13,907 nt of DNA from JACZQZ01 sp046756945 (lineage in GTDB: Bacteria > Pseudomonadota > Alphaproteobacteria > Rhodospirillales > 2-02-FULL-58-16). The stretch covers positions 1 to 13,907 of the forward strand of contig JBHHXI010000082.1 in NCBI GenBank assembly GCA_046756945.1, given 5' to 3'. The notes beneath the pieces are model-generated. The model saw only the letters and a program-made list of their open reading frames with translations. It ran no database searches and was not told where the DNA came from. Made by a program: the position numbers and the translations under genes. Shown one piece after another: positions 6,221 to 12,893 of the stretch; within the stretch, counting starts at the first letter, position 1; every line of letters starts with the position of its first letter.

Positions 6221-7294
6221 ATGTCCGGCAACACCTTCGGCCACCTGTTCCGGTTCACCACCTTCGGCGAAAGCCACGGCGCGGCCCTCGGCTGCATCGT
6301 CGACGGCGTGCCGCCCAGGATTCCCCTCGCCGAAGACGACATCCAGGTGCACCTGGACCGGCGCCGGCCCGGCGGTTCCCGCTACACCAGCCAGCGCCGC
6401 GAATCCGATCGGGTGAAGATCGTCTCCGGCGTGTTCGAGGGCCGCACCACCGGCGCGCCCATCGGGCTCATCATCACCAACGAGGACGCCCGGGCCAAGG
6501 ACTACGACGCGATCAAGGACAAGTTCCGCCCCGGGCACGCGGATTACACCTACCTCCAGAAGTACGGCGTTCGCGACCACCGGGGCGGCGGGCGGGCCAG
6601 CGCCCGCGAAACCGCCATGCGCGTGGCCGCCGGCGCCGTCGCCCGCAAGGTCCTCAGCGGGGTTACGGTCCGCGGCGCCCTCATCCAGATCGGACCGCAC
6701 CGGATCGACCGCGGGCGCTGGGACTGGGGGGAGGTGGAAAACAATCCCTTCTGGTGTCCCGACGCGGAAACGGCGAAGGAATGGGAGACCTTCCTCGACG
6801 GCGTGCGCAAAGCGGGCTCGTCCACGGGCGCGGTGATCGAGGTGGTGGCGGCGGGCGTTCCGGCGGGCCTGGGAGCGCCGGTCTTCGACAAGCTGGACGC
6901 CGACATGGCCAAGGCCCTGATGAGCATCCCGGCGGTCAAGGGCGTTGAGATCGGCGCCGGCTTCGCGGCCGCCGAACGCTCGGGGCCGGAGAACTCCGAC
7001 GAGATGCGCACCGGCCCCGACGGCAAGGCGACGTTTCTGTCCAACAACGCCGGCGGCGTTCTCGGCGGCATATCCACCGGCCAGGACATCGTCGCCCGCT
7101 TCATCGTCAAGCCGACCAGTTCCGTCTCCATTCCCCAGAAGACCGTCGACACGTCGGGCGAAGACGTGGAGATCGCCACCAAGGGCCGCCATGACCCGTG
7201 CGTCGGCATCCGCGCCGTCGCCGTCGGCGAGGCCATGGTCGCCTGCGTGCTCGCCGACCACCTGCTGCGCCACAAGGCCCAGTGCGGCGGGTAA
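6221..7294 (+). CDS. aroC: Chorismate synthase
   Basis: The 357-residue enzyme converts 5-enolpyruvylshikimate 3-phosphate to chorismate, the branch point for aromatic amino acids, folate and quinones, using reduced FMN. All three family signatures are present: GESHGAALGCIVDG (16-29), the PGHADYTY loop with H106 and GGGRASARETAMRVAAGAVA (122-141), and the C-terminal KGRHDPCVGIRAVAV (321-335). Length is typical of the monofunctional bacterial enzyme. The ATG at 6221 is preceded by AGGAA about 11 bases away. The gene lies 51 bases after fabI on the same strand. Its stop is only nine bases from the stop of the convergent tlyA, leaving no room for a separate terminator. Confidence 0.97.
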   Translation: MSGNTFGHLFRFTTFGESHGAALGCIVDGVPPRIPLAEDDIQVHLDRRRPGGSRYTSQRRESDRVKIVSGVFEGRTTGAPIGLIITNEDARAKDYDAIKDKFRPGHADYTYLQKYGVRDHRGGGRASARETAMRVAAGAVARKVLSGVTVRGALIQIGPHRIDRGRWDWGEVENNPFWCPDAETAKEWETFLDGVRKAGSSTGAVIEVVAAGVPAGLGAPVFDKLDADMAKALMSIPAVKGVEIGAGFAAAERSGPENSDEMRTGPDGKATFLSNNAGGVLGGISTGQDIVARFIVKPTSSVSIPQKTVDTSGEDVEIATKGRHDPCVGIRAVAVGEAMVACVLADHLLRHKAQCGG

Positions 7295-7303
7295 GCGACG
7301 GAA

Positions 7304-8062
7304 TCAGCGCTTTAGCCAGGCGCCGATGAGGAATTCCTTGTTGCCGCTGGGCCCGGTGACGGGGCTTTCGGTGATGCCGCGCACGCACCACCCGGGCCTG
7401 TCCGCCAGCCAGGCGCGGATGCGCGCGCAGACCTCGCGGTGCAGGTCCGCGTCGCGCACCACGCCCCCCTTGCCGACGCGGCCCTTGCCGACCTCGAACT
7501 GGGGCTTGATCAGGGCCACCAGCCAGGCGCCGGGCGCCGCCAGGGCGAGGGGCGCCGGCAGCGCCGTCTCCAGGCCGATGAAGCTGACGTCGCAGACGAT
7601 CAGGGCCACCGGGTCGGGAACCATATCGCGGGTAAGGTGGCGGGCGTTGGTGCGTTCCAAGACCACCACCCGATCATCGCCGCGCAGTTTCCAGGCGAGC
7701 TGGCCGCGGCCCACGTCGACGGCGTAGACCCGCGCCGCGCCGCGGCTCAGCAGCACGTCCGTGAAGCCCCCGGTGGAGGCGCCCACGTCCAGGCACACCA
7801 GCCCGCGCGGATCGATGCGGAAGTGATCGAGCCCGTGGGCCAGCTTGATGCCGCCCCTGGACGCCCACGGGTGGCCGCGCCCCTTGACCTCCAGGCGCGC
7901 GTCCGGGGCGAGGCGCACCCCGGCCTTGTCCAGCCGCCTGGTGCCGCTGTAGACCAGCCCGGCCATGATCAGGGCGCGGGCGCGGCTTCGGCTGTCGGCG
8001 AGCCCGCGCTCGACGAGCAGCTGGTCGAGACGGAGTTTGTCCGGATTCCGGGGTTGTCCCAT
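7304..8062 (-). CDS. tlyA: TlyA family 16S/23S rRNA 2'-O-methyltransferase (hemolysin-like annotation)
   Basis: The 252-residue protein has an N-terminal S4 RNA-binding domain (about 10-68: LRLDQLLVERGLADSRSRAR) and a Rossmann methyltransferase domain with the SAM motif LDVGASTGGFTDVLL (91-105). The K-D-K-E tetrad of the RrmJ fold fits K73 (GGIKL), D158 (CDVSF), K186 (IKPQFE) and E243 (NKEFL). TlyA of Mycobacterium 2'-O-methylates rRNA; the old hemolysin name persists in databases. In many alphaproteobacteria tlyA directly follows dxs. Here dapB and a divergent MNT-HEPN pair stand between. The ATG at 8062 is only 29 bases from the MNT start, with a weak AGG site upstream. Codons 28-34 contain one copy of the 22-bp repeat found again after dapB. 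Confidence 0.93.
   Translation of the reverse strand: MGQPRNPDKLRLDQLLVERGLADSRSRARALIMAGLVYSGTRRLDKAGVRLAPDARLEVKGRGHPWASRGGIKLAHGLDHFRIDPRGLVCLDVGASTGGFTDVLLSRGAARVYAVDVGRGQLAWKLRGDDRVVVLERTNARHLTRDMVPDPVALIVCDVSFIGLETALPAPLALAAPGAWLVALIKPQFEVGKGRVGKGGVVRDADLHREVCARIRAWLADRPGWCVRGITESPVTGPSGNKEFLIGAWLKR
7962..7983. repeat. 22-bp exact direct repeat, copy 1 (inside tlyA)
   Basis: The 22 bases beginning GCCATGATCAGG and ending GGGCGC are identical to 8818-8839. On the minus strand this copy encodes tlyA residues RARALIMA (27-34). The flanking bases on both sides differ between the copies. Confidence 0.9.
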
Positions 8063-8091
8063 TCGCCTGACGATTTTGATATATTCGGTTT
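8063..8091. promoter_or_regulatory. Divergent tlyA / MNT start region with shared A/T-rich -10-like core
   Basis: Only 29 bases separate the two start codons. TATATT (8080-8085) matches TATAAT at 5 of 6 for plus-strand transcription, and the overlapping reverse-strand ATATAT could serve tlyA. A -10 at 8080-8085 would place the transcript start at about the MNT ATG (8092), where no Shine-Dalgarno is visible. A TTGTCC at 8054-8059 is a poor -35 because the spacer is 20 bases. Confidence 0.4.
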
Positions 8092-8412
8092 ATGAACGAT
8101 TCTTCATCCGCAATTCTTCACGAGCTTCGCTCCCGTTTTCAGAGCTTGAATGGACCTGGACTGGAGCGGCTCGTCTTGTTCGGATCGCGTGCCCGCGGCG
8201 ACGCCGACCCGGATTCGGATTTCGACGTCCTGGTCGTGTTGGCCGATGAAGACACAATTCGCGACAACAAGGAATCGGCCAACGACATCGTTTGCGCGCT
8301 GTCCCTTGAGTACGACACGGTTGTCTCCTGCGCATTCACCACGCACGAAAAATTCGAACGCAGCGGCATGCCCTTTTACCGCAATGTGCGGCGCGAAGGT
8401 GTGCCGATATGA
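8092..8412 (+). CDS. MNT-type nucleotidyltransferase (putative antitoxin of MNT-HEPN pair)
   Basis: This 106-residue minimal nucleotidyltransferase has the hallmark GSRARG (31-36) followed by DSDFDVLVVL (41-50), giving the catalytic D41-x-D43, and a possible third acidic residue D75. In the studied MntA-HepT system (type VII toxin-antitoxin, Shewanella oneidensis), the MNT protein inactivates the HEPN RNase by adding AMP. The HEPN gene follows with an ATGA overlap, which implies translational coupling. GC is about half (30 of 60 bases in 8101-8160), far below the flanking genes, which suggests acquisition by transfer. The ATG at 8092 has no clear ribosome site and may be read from a near-leaderless transcript. 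Whether it acts as an antitoxin here is inference. Confidence 0.88.
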   Translation: MNDSSSAILHELRSRFQSLNGPGLERLVLFGSRARGDADPDSDFDVLVVLADEDTIRDNKESANDIVCALSLEYDTVVSCAFTTHEKFERSGMPFYRNVRREGVPI

Positions 8413-8806
8413 CGACCGACGAGGCCAGGTTGCTGGAACTGGCCGACGAAAATGTTGCAGCCGCGAGACTCCTGCTCGAAAACCGGTTCCCCGCGATAGC
8501 TTCGTCCGGGCGTATTACGCGATGTTTACCGCGGCCGAAGCAATACTGCTATCCAAGGACCTGAGCTTTTCCGGGCATTCGGCGGTGATCGCCGCGTTTG
8601 GCCAGCATTTCGCCAGGACCGGGCTCGTTCCCGTTCATTTGCATCGTGCCATCCTCACCGCGCAGGAAGACCGTCAGGCCGCCGACTATGGGGGCGACAG
8701 GCAGGTAACGCGCGACGGCGCCGAACGCCATATCGGCAACGCGGAAGAATTCGTGCGCACCGCCAGGTCTTACCTGGAAAAGGAAGCGGGAGCCGGGAAC
8801 GAATGA
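8409..8806 (+). pseudogene. HEPN domain protein with one-base frameshift (putative toxin of the pair)
   Basis: Translation from the ATG at 8409 (ATGA overlap with the MNT stop) gives MTTDEARLLELADENVAAAR... in one frame to about 8492. The rest of the domain (RAYYAMFTAAEAILLSK, then HSAVIAAFGQHFARTG and RQAADYGG) is in the -1 frame and ends at the TGA at 8804-8806. Joining them at the C run 8489-8492 gives a 132-residue protein of normal HEPN (PF05168) size, reading NRFPRDSFVRAYYAMF across the join. Without a shift, translation stops after 51 residues at 8562. R102 and H108 have R-x5-H spacing as in HEPN RNases, though PF05168 members do not always keep it. The cause could be a lost C, a sequencing error or -1 slippage on C-CCC. 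An internal ATG at 8522 could give a truncated 94-residue product. Confidence 0.8.
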
Positions 8807-8817
8807 AGGAAACGATC

Positions 8818-8839
8818 GCCATGATCAGGGCGCGGGCGC
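8818..8839. repeat. 22-bp exact direct repeat, copy 2 (between HEPN and dapB)
   Basis: Identical in all 22 positions to 7962-7983. This copy lies 11 bases after the HEPN stop and one base before the dapB stop codon (8841-8843). Together the copies bracket the MNT-HEPN pair and the first 26 codons of tlyA. Confidence 0.9.
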
Positions 8840-8840
8840 C

Positions 8841-9677
8841 TCAGAAGAGCAGCCTATCCAGCCCGCGGACGAGGCCGCTCAGCGACGCCGCCCGGCGCGC
8901 CGCCAACAGGGTGCCGGCGACGTAGGGCGAGCCGAAGGCGATGGCGTCGTGGCGCAGGGACAGCCTCTCGCCCTCCCGGCCGAAGATGACCTCGACGCCG
9001 CTGGCGAAACCGGGAAGCCTGAGCGAGTGGCACTGAACGCCGGCGATGGTGGCGCCGCGGGCCTCTCTCTCGCCTTCGGTCGCCTCCACCGGGTGCCCGG
9101 CCAGGGGCCGTTTGGCCGCACCCAGTTTCTCCGCCAGTTCGCGGCCGGTGCCGCTGGGCGCGTCGGGCTTCGACGCCCTGGCGTAGTCGATGACCTCCCA
9201 GTGGTCGAGGTGGCCGGCGGCGATCAGCGCGAAGTGCTGGAGCAGCGCCGCCGTCAGGCTGAAGTTGCCGGAGGCGACGACGCCGACGCCCTCCTCCCGG
9301 GCACGGGAGTCGATCTCGTCGTAATCGGCGGCGGCGAGGCCCGAGGTGCCGACCACCACGGCGACGCCGCGGTCGATGGCCGCGAACACGTGCTCTTTCA
9401 CCACCGAGGGCGCCGTGTAGTCGATGAGCACGTCGGTGGGTACGGCGAGGGCGGCGCCGAGGTCCGCCGTCACGGTGACGCCCGTGGCGCCCAGGCCGAC
9501 GGCGTCGCCGGCATCCCGGCCGGCGGCGCGGCGGGCGACGGCGCCCGACAGGGTCAGATCGTCGGCCGCGAGGACCGCCGCCAACAGGGCGTGCCCGACG
9601 GCGCCGGTGACGCCGGCGATGCACAGCCGGAGCGGCACCGGGGTCGCGCCACCGTCGTTGGCGGCGGCACTGCCCAT
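8841..9677 (-). CDS. dapB: DapB-like dihydrodipicolinate reductase family protein (atypical active site)
   Basis: The 278-residue protein has the DapB fold signatures: dinucleotide-binding GVTGAVGHALL (22-32), IDYTAP (85-90), VVGTSG (108-113), GNFSLT (137-142) and KPDAPSGTG (170-178). Classical DapB reduces 4-hydroxy-tetrahydrodipicolinate in lysine synthesis. Its EAHHRHK motif supplies the catalytic histidines H159 and H160 and lysine K163 (E. coli). Here the segment reads IDYARASK (163-170): the lysine is kept, but the histidines are Ala and Arg. The C-terminus (FASGVEVIFGREGERLSLRHDA, then RGLDRLLF) resembles a DapB branch I associate with Actinobacteria, Chloroflexi and some proteobacterial paralogues. 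So activity on the lysine intermediate is uncertain. The ATG at 9677 follows the dxs stop by three bases, indicating coupling. Confidence 0.85.
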   Translation of the reverse strand: MGSAAANDGGATPVPLRLCIAGVTGAVGHALLAAVLAADDLTLSGAVARRAAGRDAGDAVGLGATGVTVTADLGAALAVPTDVLIDYTAPSVVKEHVFAAIDRGVAVVVGTSGLAAADYDEIDSRAREEGVGVVASGNFSLTAALLQHFALIAAGHLDHWEVIDYARASKPDAPSGTGRELAEKLGAAKRPLAGHPVEATEGEREARGATIAGVQCHSLRLPGFASGVEVIFGREGERLSLRHDAIAFGSPYVAGTLLAARRAASLSGLVRGLDRLLF

Positions 9678-9680
9678 GGC

Positions 9681-11606
9681 TCAGGCGCGCAGAGTCCTGG
9701 CGGCCTCCTCGGCGCGGCCCAGCGCGGTCAGCGCCGTGGCCACGATGTGGCGCGCGTTGAGACCCGCGTCCTCGTACTGGAGTTCGGGTTTGTCGTGAAG
9801 GATGAAGCGGTCGGGCAGAATCATCGGCCGCACCTTGAGCCCGTTGTCGAGAAGCCCTTCCATGGCCAGGAACTGGAACACGATGGCGGCGAACCCGCCG
9901 ACCGCGCCCTCCTCGATGGTGATCAGGACCTCGTGCTCGCGGGCCAGCCGGCGCACCAGGTCCTCGTCCAGGGGTTTGACGAAACGGGCGTCGGCAACGG
10001 TGGTGGAAAGGCCCCGTGCCGCCAGGGTGTCGGCCGCTTTTAGGACCTCGGGAAGCCTGGCGCCGAAGGACAGTACGGCCACCGTCGAGCCCTCGCGCAG
10101 GATCCGGCCCTTGCCGATGTCGAGGGGCGTGCCCTTCTCCGGCAGTTCGACGCCGGTCCCCTCGCCGCGCGGATACCGGAAGGCCGACGGCCTGTCGTCG
10201 ATGGCCACCGCCGTCGCCACCATGTGCATCAGCTCCGCCTCGTCCGCCGCCGCCATGACGACGAGGCCGGGCAGGCAACCGAGATAGGCGACGTCATAGG
10301 ACCCCGCGTGGGTCTGACCGTCGGCGCCCACCAGCCCGGCGCGGTCGATGGCGAAGCGCACGGGAAGGCCCTGGATGGCGACGTCGTGCACCACCTGGTC
10401 GTAGGCCCGTTGCAGGAAGGTGGAATAGATGGCGGCGAAGGGCTTGAGCCCTTCCGTGGCCAGGCCGGCGGCAAAGGTCACCGCATGCTGCTCGGCGATG
10501 CCCACATCGAAACAGCGCTCGGGGAACCGTTCGGCGAACTTGTGGAGGCCGGTGCCGGACGGCATGGCGCCGGTGATGGCGACGATGCTCTCGTCGTCTT
10601 CCGCTTCCTTGATCAGGGCATTGGCGAAAACGCTGGTGTACGAGGGCGCCTTGGGGACGGACTTGTGCAGCTTGCCGGTGACCACGTCGAACCTGCCGAC
10701 GCCGTGATACTTGTCGGCGGACTCCTCGGCCGGCGGATAGCCGTGCCCCTTCTGGGTGACCACGTGCAACAGCAGGGGCCCCGGGTCGGTGTCGTCGCGC
10801 ATGTTCTTCAGCACCGGCAGGAGGTGTTCCAGGTTGTGGCCGTCGATGGGACCGACGTAGTAGATCCCCAGTTCCTCGAACAGGGTGCCGCCGGTGACCA
10901 TGCCGCGGGCGTATTCCTCCGCCCGGCGCGCCGCCTCTTCCAGGCGGCGGGGGAACTTCTTGCTCATCACCTTGGCGAAATGGCGCAGCGAGCGGAACGA
11001 CTTGGACGAGATCAGCCGCGAAAGATAGGCGCTCATGGCGCCGACGGGCGGCGCGATCGACATGTCGTTGTCGTTGAGGATGATGATCAGCCGGGCGTCC
11101 ATGGACCCGGCGTTGTTCATGGCCTCGTAGGCCATGCCGGCGCTCATGGCGCCGTCGCCGATGACGGCGATGACGTGGTTGTTGCCGCCTTTCAGGTCGC
11201 GCCCGACGGCCATGCCGAGCGCCGCCGAGATCGAGGTCGAGCTGTGGGCGGCGCCGAAGGGATCGTAGATGCTCTCGGACCGTTTGGTGAACCCGTACAG
11301 TCCGCCCCCCTGGCGCAGGGTATGGATGCGGTCGCGCCGGCCGGTGAGGATCTTGTGGGGATAGGCCTGGTGCCCGACGTCCCAGATCAGCCGGTCGCCG
11401 GGCGTGTTGAACACGTGGTGGAGCGCCACCGTCAACTCGACGACGCCAAGGCTGGCACCCAGATGGCCGCCGGTGATGGAGACCGCCCTGATCGTCTCGG
11501 TGCGCAGCTCGTCGGCCAGTTGGATCAGTTGCTCGACGGTGAAATCCCTGGTGTCCTCTGGGTAGTCGACCGTGTCCAGAAGCGGTGTCTCGGGTGTCGT
11601 CGTCAA
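9681..11606 (-). CDS. dxs: 1-deoxy-D-xylulose-5-phosphate synthase
   Basis: The 641-residue thiamine diphosphate enzyme condenses pyruvate and glyceraldehyde 3-phosphate to DXP, the first step of the MEP isoprenoid route and a precursor for thiamine and B6. Motifs are complete: GGHLGASLG (46-54, H48), IWDVGHQAYPHK (74-85, H79), the ThDP motif GDGAMSAG (150-157) through NDNDMSI (178-184), and the catalytic glutamate E372 in GIAEQHAVTFAAG (369-381). Length is typical. The start is TTG at 11606 behind a strong GGGAGGGAGGA site. The N-terminus MTTTPETPLLDTV fits the family, and the next in-frame Met lies far inside the protein. It follows ispA by 61 bases and runs almost directly into dapB, making one operon with xseB and ispA likely. 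Confidence 0.97.
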   Translation of the reverse strand: MTTTPETPLLDTVDYPEDTRDFTVEQLIQLADELRTETIRAVSITGGHLGASLGVVELTVALHHVFNTPGDRLIWDVGHQAYPHKILTGRRDRIHTLRQGGGLYGFTKRSESIYDPFGAAHSSTSISAALGMAVGRDLKGGNNHVIAVIGDGAMSAGMAYEAMNNAGSMDARLIIILNDNDMSIAPPVGAMSAYLSRLISSKSFRSLRHFAKVMSKKFPRRLEEAARRAEEYARGMVTGGTLFEELGIYYVGPIDGHNLEHLLPVLKNMRDDTDPGPLLLHVVTQKGHGYPPAEESADKYHGVGRFDVVTGKLHKSVPKAPSYTSVFANALIKEAEDDESIVAITGAMPSGTGLHKFAERFPERCFDVGIAEQHAVTFAAGLATEGLKPFAAIYSTFLQRAYDQVVHDVAIQGLPVRFAIDRAGLVGADGQTHAGSYDVAYLGCLPGLVVMAAADEAELMHMVATAVAIDDRPSAFRYPRGEGTGVELPEKGTPLDIGKGRILREGSTVAVLSFGARLPEVLKAADTLAARGLSTTVADARFVKPLDEDLVRRLAREHEVLITIEEGAVGGFAAIVFQFLAMEGLLDNGLKVRPMILPDRFILHDKPELQYEDAGLNARHIVATALTALGRAEEAARTLRA

Positions 11607-11617
11607 TCCTCCCTCCC
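11607..11617 (-). promoter_or_regulatory. Strong Shine-Dalgarno supporting the dxs TTG start
   Basis: On the minus strand GGGAGGGAGGA runs up to the TTG. The GGGAGG at 11617-11612 stands five bases from the start codon. This purine block decides in favour of the rare TTG start. Confidence 0.7.
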
Positions 11618-11667
11618 TTTGCGAAGGTGCGACGCCTGCACGGAGAGTCGGCCCCCCGTGCGGCGTT

Positions 11668-12555
11668 TCAAGCGCGCCTTTTTACCACGAACTGCGCGAG
11701 TTCCCTTAAATGATTGGCCTTTTCCGAGAATAATTCAAGGTGTTGTGCCGCCTGCCCGGCCAGCATGTCGGCCTGGGCGCGGGCCCGTTCGCGCCCCAGA
11801 AGCGCCACGAAGGTGGCCTTTCCCGCCGCCTGGTCCTTGCCCGTCTTCTTGCCGACTTCCTTTTCGTCCCCTTCCACGTCGAGAAGGTCGTCGACGATCT
11901 GAAAGGCCAGGCCCAGGTCGTGGACATAGGCGCGCAGGGCATGGCGCGCGGCCTCCGGGGCCTTGCCCAGGATGGCCCCCGACTCGCAGGCAAACCCGAT
12001 CAGCATCCCCGTCTTCAACCGTTGCAGCCGCGTCACCTCGGACATGCCGAGCGCGGTGTCTTCGGCCATCAGGTCCAGCATCTGCCCCGCCACCATGCCT
12101 TCGTCCCCGGCGGCGTGGGCCAGCTCCGCCACCAGATCGCTGCGCACGGCGGGGTCGGGATGGGTGTCGGGATCGGCCAGCACCTGGAAAGCCTTGGTCA
12201 AGAGGGCGTCCCCGGCGAGGATCGCCGTGGCCTCGTCGAATTGGACGTGGCAGGTGGGCTGGCCGCGCCTGAGCTCGTCGTCGTCCATGGCCGGCAGGTC
12301 GTCATGGACGAGGGAGTAGCAATGCACCATCTCCACCGCCGCCGCCACCCTGAGGGCGCTGGATTCGGCGACGTTGAACAGGCGCGCGCTGGTCATCACC
12401 AGGAACGGGCGGACCCGCTTGCCACCGTTCAGCGTGGCGTAGCGCATGGCCTCGGTGAGGCGGGCTTCGGCGGCGTCTTCCGTGGACAGTAAACGGTCCA
12501 GCGTCTCGGTCACGGCGCGCGCGTTTTCGGCGAGGGCGTCCGTGAAGGCACTCAT
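11668..12555 (-). CDS. ispA: Farnesyl diphosphate synthase (short-chain polyprenyl synthase)
   Basis: This 295-residue cytosolic enzyme adds isopentenyl units to DMAPP and geranyl diphosphate to give farnesyl diphosphate. It shows GGKRVRP (44-50), the first aspartate-rich motif DDLPAMDDD (85-93) with RRG following, KTG (181-183), and the second motif FQIVDDLLDVEGD (218-230). Tyr80 and Ser81 before the first DDxxxxD match E. coli IspA (YSLxHDDLPAMD), which points to a C15 product. The start MSAFTDALAEN at 12555 is chosen because the longer frame upstream adds only a basic, serine-rich stretch that overlaps xseB. It lies 10 bases after the xseB stop, in the usual xseB-ispA-dxs order. Confidence 0.96.
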   Translation of the reverse strand: MSAFTDALAENARAVTETLDRLLSTEDAAEARLTEAMRYATLNGGKRVRPFLVMTSARLFNVAESSALRVAAAVEMVHCYSLVHDDLPAMDDDELRRGQPTCHVQFDEATAILAGDALLTKAFQVLADPDTHPDPAVRSDLVAELAHAAGDEGMVAGQMLDLMAEDTALGMSEVTRLQRLKTGMLIGFACESGAILGKAPEAARHALRAYVHDLGLAFQIVDDLLDVEGDEKEVGKKTGKDQAAGKATFVALLGRERARAQADMLAGQAAQHLELFSEKANHLRELAQFVVKRRA

Positions 12556-12565
12556 ATTCGGAATC

Positions 12566-12817
12566 TCAGTCCGCGTCCGCGGGTTCGACGCCCACCGCGC
12601 CCTCGGGGCCGAGGACGACCTTCTCGACCTTGACCTGGGCTTCCTGGAGCTTCGCCTCGCAATGGCGTTTGAGCTGTGCGCCGCGTTCATAGGTCTTGAT
12701 CGCCTGGTCCAATTCGCCCTTGCCGTCCTCGAGCTGGCGCACGATGGTCTCCAGTTCGGAGAGCGCGTCCTCGAAGCTCAATCGCGCGATATCGGGCGGG
12801 ATCTTGTCGTCCGCCAT
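12566..12817 (-). CDS. xseB: Exodeoxyribonuclease VII small subunit
   Basis: The 83-residue protein is the small subunit of exonuclease VII, which degrades single-stranded DNA to oligonucleotides together with the large subunit XseA (not in this window). The XseB pattern is clear: LSFEDALSELETIVRQLEDG (11-30), then LDQAIKTYERGAQLKRHCEAKLQEAQVKVE, a coiled-coil-like helix pair. The ATG at 12817 (MADDKIPPDI) is preceded by GAGGAA at good spacing; a longer frame upstream has no such support. It is 76 bases after the HDAC-like gene and 10 bases before ispA. Confidence 0.95.
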   Translation of the reverse strand: MADDKIPPDIARLSFEDALSELETIVRQLEDGKGELDQAIKTYERGAQLKRHCEAKLQEAQVKVEKVVLGPEGAVGVEPADAD

Positions 12818-12893
12818 GGCCGTTCCTCGGATCGGGGCCGCGAGTGTACGGAGCCGCCGGTGCAAGGGCAAGGGGTTGGCCGGTCTCGGGGGA

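Noticed and set aside
5153..7273. A 706-codon minus-strand open frame
   Set aside because: It is the shadow of fabI and aroC on the opposite strand, with low-complexity composition and no motifs.
8854..10278. A 474-codon minus-strand frame overlapping dapB and dxs in another frame
   Set aside because: Arg/Gly-rich shadow of the two real genes.
10224..12272. A 682-codon plus-strand open frame
   Set aside because: It is antisense to dxs and ispA, both complete with catalytic motifs.
12556..12690. N-terminal extension of ispA by 45 residues
   Set aside because: The extension lies within xseB in another frame and is basic and serine-rich. The Met at 12555 fits the family start.
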